Positions 6,429 through 7,819 of a DNA stretch of 7,819 nucleotides are shown piece by piece; the first letter of the stretch is position 1; the number at the start of each line of letters is the position of its first letter. This DNA comes from an uncultured Collinsella sp. (GTDB lineage Bacteria > Actinomycetota > Coriobacteriia > Coriobacteriales > Coriobacteriaceae), in contig CABQAK010000063.1 in assembly GCA_902462065.1 (NCBI GenBank), positions 1 to 7,819 of the forward strand. Reading direction: 5' to 3'. The translations under genes were made by a program, and so were the position numbers. Below the pieces are notes generated by a model. That model was not told where the DNA came from and made no database searches. It saw only the letters and a list, made by a program, of their open reading frames with translations.

Positions 6429-7511
6429 ATGCGCACGATTGGAATGAGCGACTACACCGTTGGCGAGGATTGCTTTGACGAGCTGTCCGGCGCGCTGGCC
6501 GAGTACGGCGCGAAGAAGGTCGCGATCATCGGTGGCAAGCGGGCACTGGCCGCAGCACTTCCCGGTATCGAAGCTGCGCTGGCAGGTACCGACGTCGAGA
6601 TTCTGGAGACGCGCGTCTACGGTACCAACAGTACGCGTGCCAATATCGCCAAGGTCGTAAACTCCCCCGCCTGCCAGGAAGCCGACGTGCTCATCGCCTG
6701 CGGCGGCGGCAAGGCACTCGACACCGTCAAGACGGCTGCTATCGAGCTCAAGAAAATCGTCTTTACGGTACCGACGATCTGCTCCAACTGCTCGGCCGCG
6801 ACCGCCATTGCCGTTGTCTACAACGACGACGGCTCGCTCGAGGGCTATTCATACCCCAACCGCCCTGCGCACATCTTCATCAACCCCAAGATAATCGCCG
6901 AGGCTCCGGCGGAATACTTCTGGGCCGGCGTGGGCGATGCCCTGTCCAAGCAGCCCGAGGTCGAGTACGCCACGAGCGCCGGCAACCTAGAGCACACGGC
7001 AGGCCTTGGCCTGGCACTCGCCCATACCTGCTCCGAGCCGCTGTTTACCTATGGTGTGCAGGGTCTTGAGGATGTGCGCCAGAATCTGTCGAGCGAGGCC
7101 GTCAAGCAGATCGCGCTCGACATCGTGGTCAACACGGGCTATGTCTCGAACCTGACCAACCAGAACGATTACTACTACAACTCGAGCGTGGCACACGCGT
7201 TCTACAACGCTACCTGCAGCATTCCGCGTGAGGGCACCTACCTGCATGGCGAGGTCGTGAGCCTGGGCGTGCTGGTACTGTTTGCCTATACGGGAGACAC
7301 CGAGAACCTTGAGCGCTACGCCGCCTTTAACAAGCAGATGGGGCTGCCCGTGACGCTTGAGCAGGTCGGCCTTACCGAGGCCGACATCCCGGCGCTGTGT
7401 GAGTATGCCCACGCCACCAACGAGTGGAAGCAGGGTAACCCGGAGCCCTTCACCGACGAGAAGTTCGCCGCCGCCATCAAGGCCGCCAACGCCTACGGCC
7501 ACACCCTCTAG
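6429..7511 (+). CDS. Iron-containing alcohol dehydrogenase, glycerol dehydrogenase/YbdH-like
   Basis: The 360-residue product belongs to the group III metal-dependent, NAD(P)-linked alcohol dehydrogenases, probably cytosolic. The ATG at 6429 follows AAAGAAGG (6416-6423) by five bases. The N-terminal Rossmann-like domain (about 1-160) has IIGGKRAL (33-40) and the cofactor loop GGGKALDTVK (92-101). The C-terminal helical domain has the three expected metal ligands: D170 in AGVGDALSK, H256 in SSVAHAFYN and H273 in YLHGEVVSLG. Length and spacing match GldA. However, where GldA has the substrate-site STDAP motif this protein reads ICSNCSAAT (117-125), lacking the aspartate. That resembles the E. 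coli YbdH (HcxA, hydroxycarboxylate dehydrogenase) branch as I recall it. Glycerol oxidation is therefore not assured, and 2-hydroxy acids or other small alcohols or ketones are possible. It stands alone, divergent from ileS and closed by its own terminator, with no glycerol kinase or PTS-type neighbour in view. Confidence 0.9.
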   Translation: MRTIGMSDYTVGEDCFDELSGALAEYGAKKVAIIGGKRALAAALPGIEAALAGTDVEILETRVYGTNSTRANIAKVVNSPACQEADVLIACGGGKALDTVKTAAIELKKIVFTVPTICSNCSAATAIAVVYNDDGSLEGYSYPNRPAHIFINPKIIAEAPAEYFWAGVGDALSKQPEVEYATSAGNLEHTAGLGLALAHTCSEPLFTYGVQGLEDVRQNLSSEAVKQIALDIVVNTGYVSNLTNQNDYYYNSSVAHAFYNATCSIPREGTYLHGEVVSLGVLVLFAYTGDTENLERYAAFNKQMGLPVTLEQVGLTEADIPALCEYAHATNEWKQGNPEPFTDEKFAAAIKAANAYGHTL

Positions 7512-7520
7512 GTCTAGCCC

Positions 7521-7564
7521 AAAACCACCACAAAGGGGACAGGCACCTTTGTGGTGGTTTTTTT
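7521..7564 (+). terminator. Strong intrinsic terminator after the dehydrogenase gene
   Basis: A perfect 16-bp stem (7521-7536 with 7546-7561), core ACCACCACAAAGG, closes a 9-base loop (GGACAGGCA) and runs into seven T (7558-7564), ten bases after the dehydrogenase stop. The minus-strand side ends in TTTT, so weak reverse activity is possible. Confidence 0.92.
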
Positions 7565-7628
7565 GCTCCAACATTCAGTTCACACTCGAACCCAATTCTA
7601 TACGAGAAAGGGTCCGGGTACGTTTTTT

Positions 7629-7671
7629 GTTTATCGGTAATTCTGCGGAAGGACCACTCGGAACGGTAAAC
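7629..7671. repeat. Inverted repeat GTTTATCG / CGGTAAAC
   Basis: An 8-bp stem with one wobble pair encloses 27 bases, 13 bases before the 7684-7726 terminator. Together the two could be the 5' and 3' stems of a short plus-strand RNA, but no promoter supports this. Confidence 0.3.
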
Positions 7672-7683
7672 AGAAACGAACAG

Positions 7684-7726
7684 AGGCAGAATACCATCGT
7701 GGTGATGGTATCCTGCCTTTTGTTTT
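7684..7726 (+). terminator. Second hairpin terminator, transcript not identified
   Basis: Arms AGGCAG and ATACCATC (7684-7698) pair with GATGGTAT and CTGCCT (7704-7718), with a single A-C mismatch and a 5-base loop GTGGT. The stem is followed by TTTTGTTTT. The strength and T-tail suggest a plus-strand terminator. The other flank is A-rich (AAACAGAAACG), so it may also end minus-strand transcripts arriving from the right. Confidence 0.7.
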
Positions 7727-7819
7727 GCGGAACCAAGGTCGCTTTATGCAAACTTGATCGCCACTTATATGGCGCATTGATGGCAATTGCTGCGTACGTG
7801 CGTACCGGGAGCCTGTACA

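Larger units (their letters stand above)
7565..7819. other. Right-flank intergenic region without a convincing gene
   Basis: This stretch has no supported coding frame. It holds a T-rich run (7623-7634), an inverted repeat GTTTATCG/CGGTAAAC (7629-7636 with 7664-7671, one G-T pair), a strong hairpin terminator (7684-7726), and a small hairpin CGCCA/TGGCG near 7760-7774. TATACG (7599-7604) could be a -10 box but has no good -35. An ATG at 7780 opens a 13-codon frame to the edge without an SD. Confidence 0.5.

Noticed and set aside
7580..7818. A minus-strand frame open for about 80 codons from the right edge
   Set aside because: It runs through both arms of the strong hairpin at 7684-7726, shows no recognisable motif, and its codon use does not match the neighbouring genes.
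7780..7819. ATG starting MAIAAYVRTGSLY at the right edge, which loosely recalls a serine recombinase start
   Set aside because: Only 13 codons, no SD, and the serine is one position off the Y-x-R-x-S pattern. Too little to call.

Overview
The window looks like chromosomal DNA from a GC-rich Gram-positive actinobacterium, most likely a member of the Coriobacteriia close to Collinsella. This is inferred from the GC-rich coding style, the protein sequences, the GTG and TTG starts with purine-rich Shine-Dalgarno (SD) sites, and a T-box leader on ileS. No rRNA or other marker fixes the genus.

Layout: bases 1-6327 are read leftward (minus strand) and 6429-7511 rightward. From right to left, the minus-strand block holds a promoter and a complete transcriptional T-box riboswitch with an Ile (ATC) specifier (about 5986-6292), then ileS (isoleucyl-tRNA synthetase, GTG start at 5942), a strong intrinsic terminator (3031-3071), an lspA-rluA-family pair whose stop and start codons overlap (lipoprotein signal peptidase, then a pseudouridine synthase), and a membrane-anchored family 2 glycosyltransferase that runs off the left edge. 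Divergent from ileS is an iron-containing alcohol dehydrogenase of the glycerol dehydrogenase/YbdH-like group, closed by a long terminator at 7521-7564. The last 255 bases hold no convincing gene but contain a second strong hairpin terminator at 7684-7726.

How the parts work together: ileS responds to uncharged tRNA-Ile through its leader. lspA and the pseudouridine synthase form a separate housekeeping unit, downstream of ileS as in many Gram-positive bacteria but cut off from it by the terminator. The glycosyltransferase probably belongs to envelope polysaccharide synthesis. The dehydrogenase is a single-gene unit with no pathway neighbours here.

The most informative part is the ileS leader. 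Its antiterminator bulge reads UGGUUAA instead of the near-invariant UGGNACC, and the segment after the terminator can pair with the ileS SD, which suggests a possible second layer of control. I see no defence system, CRISPR array, mobile element or clearly new system.
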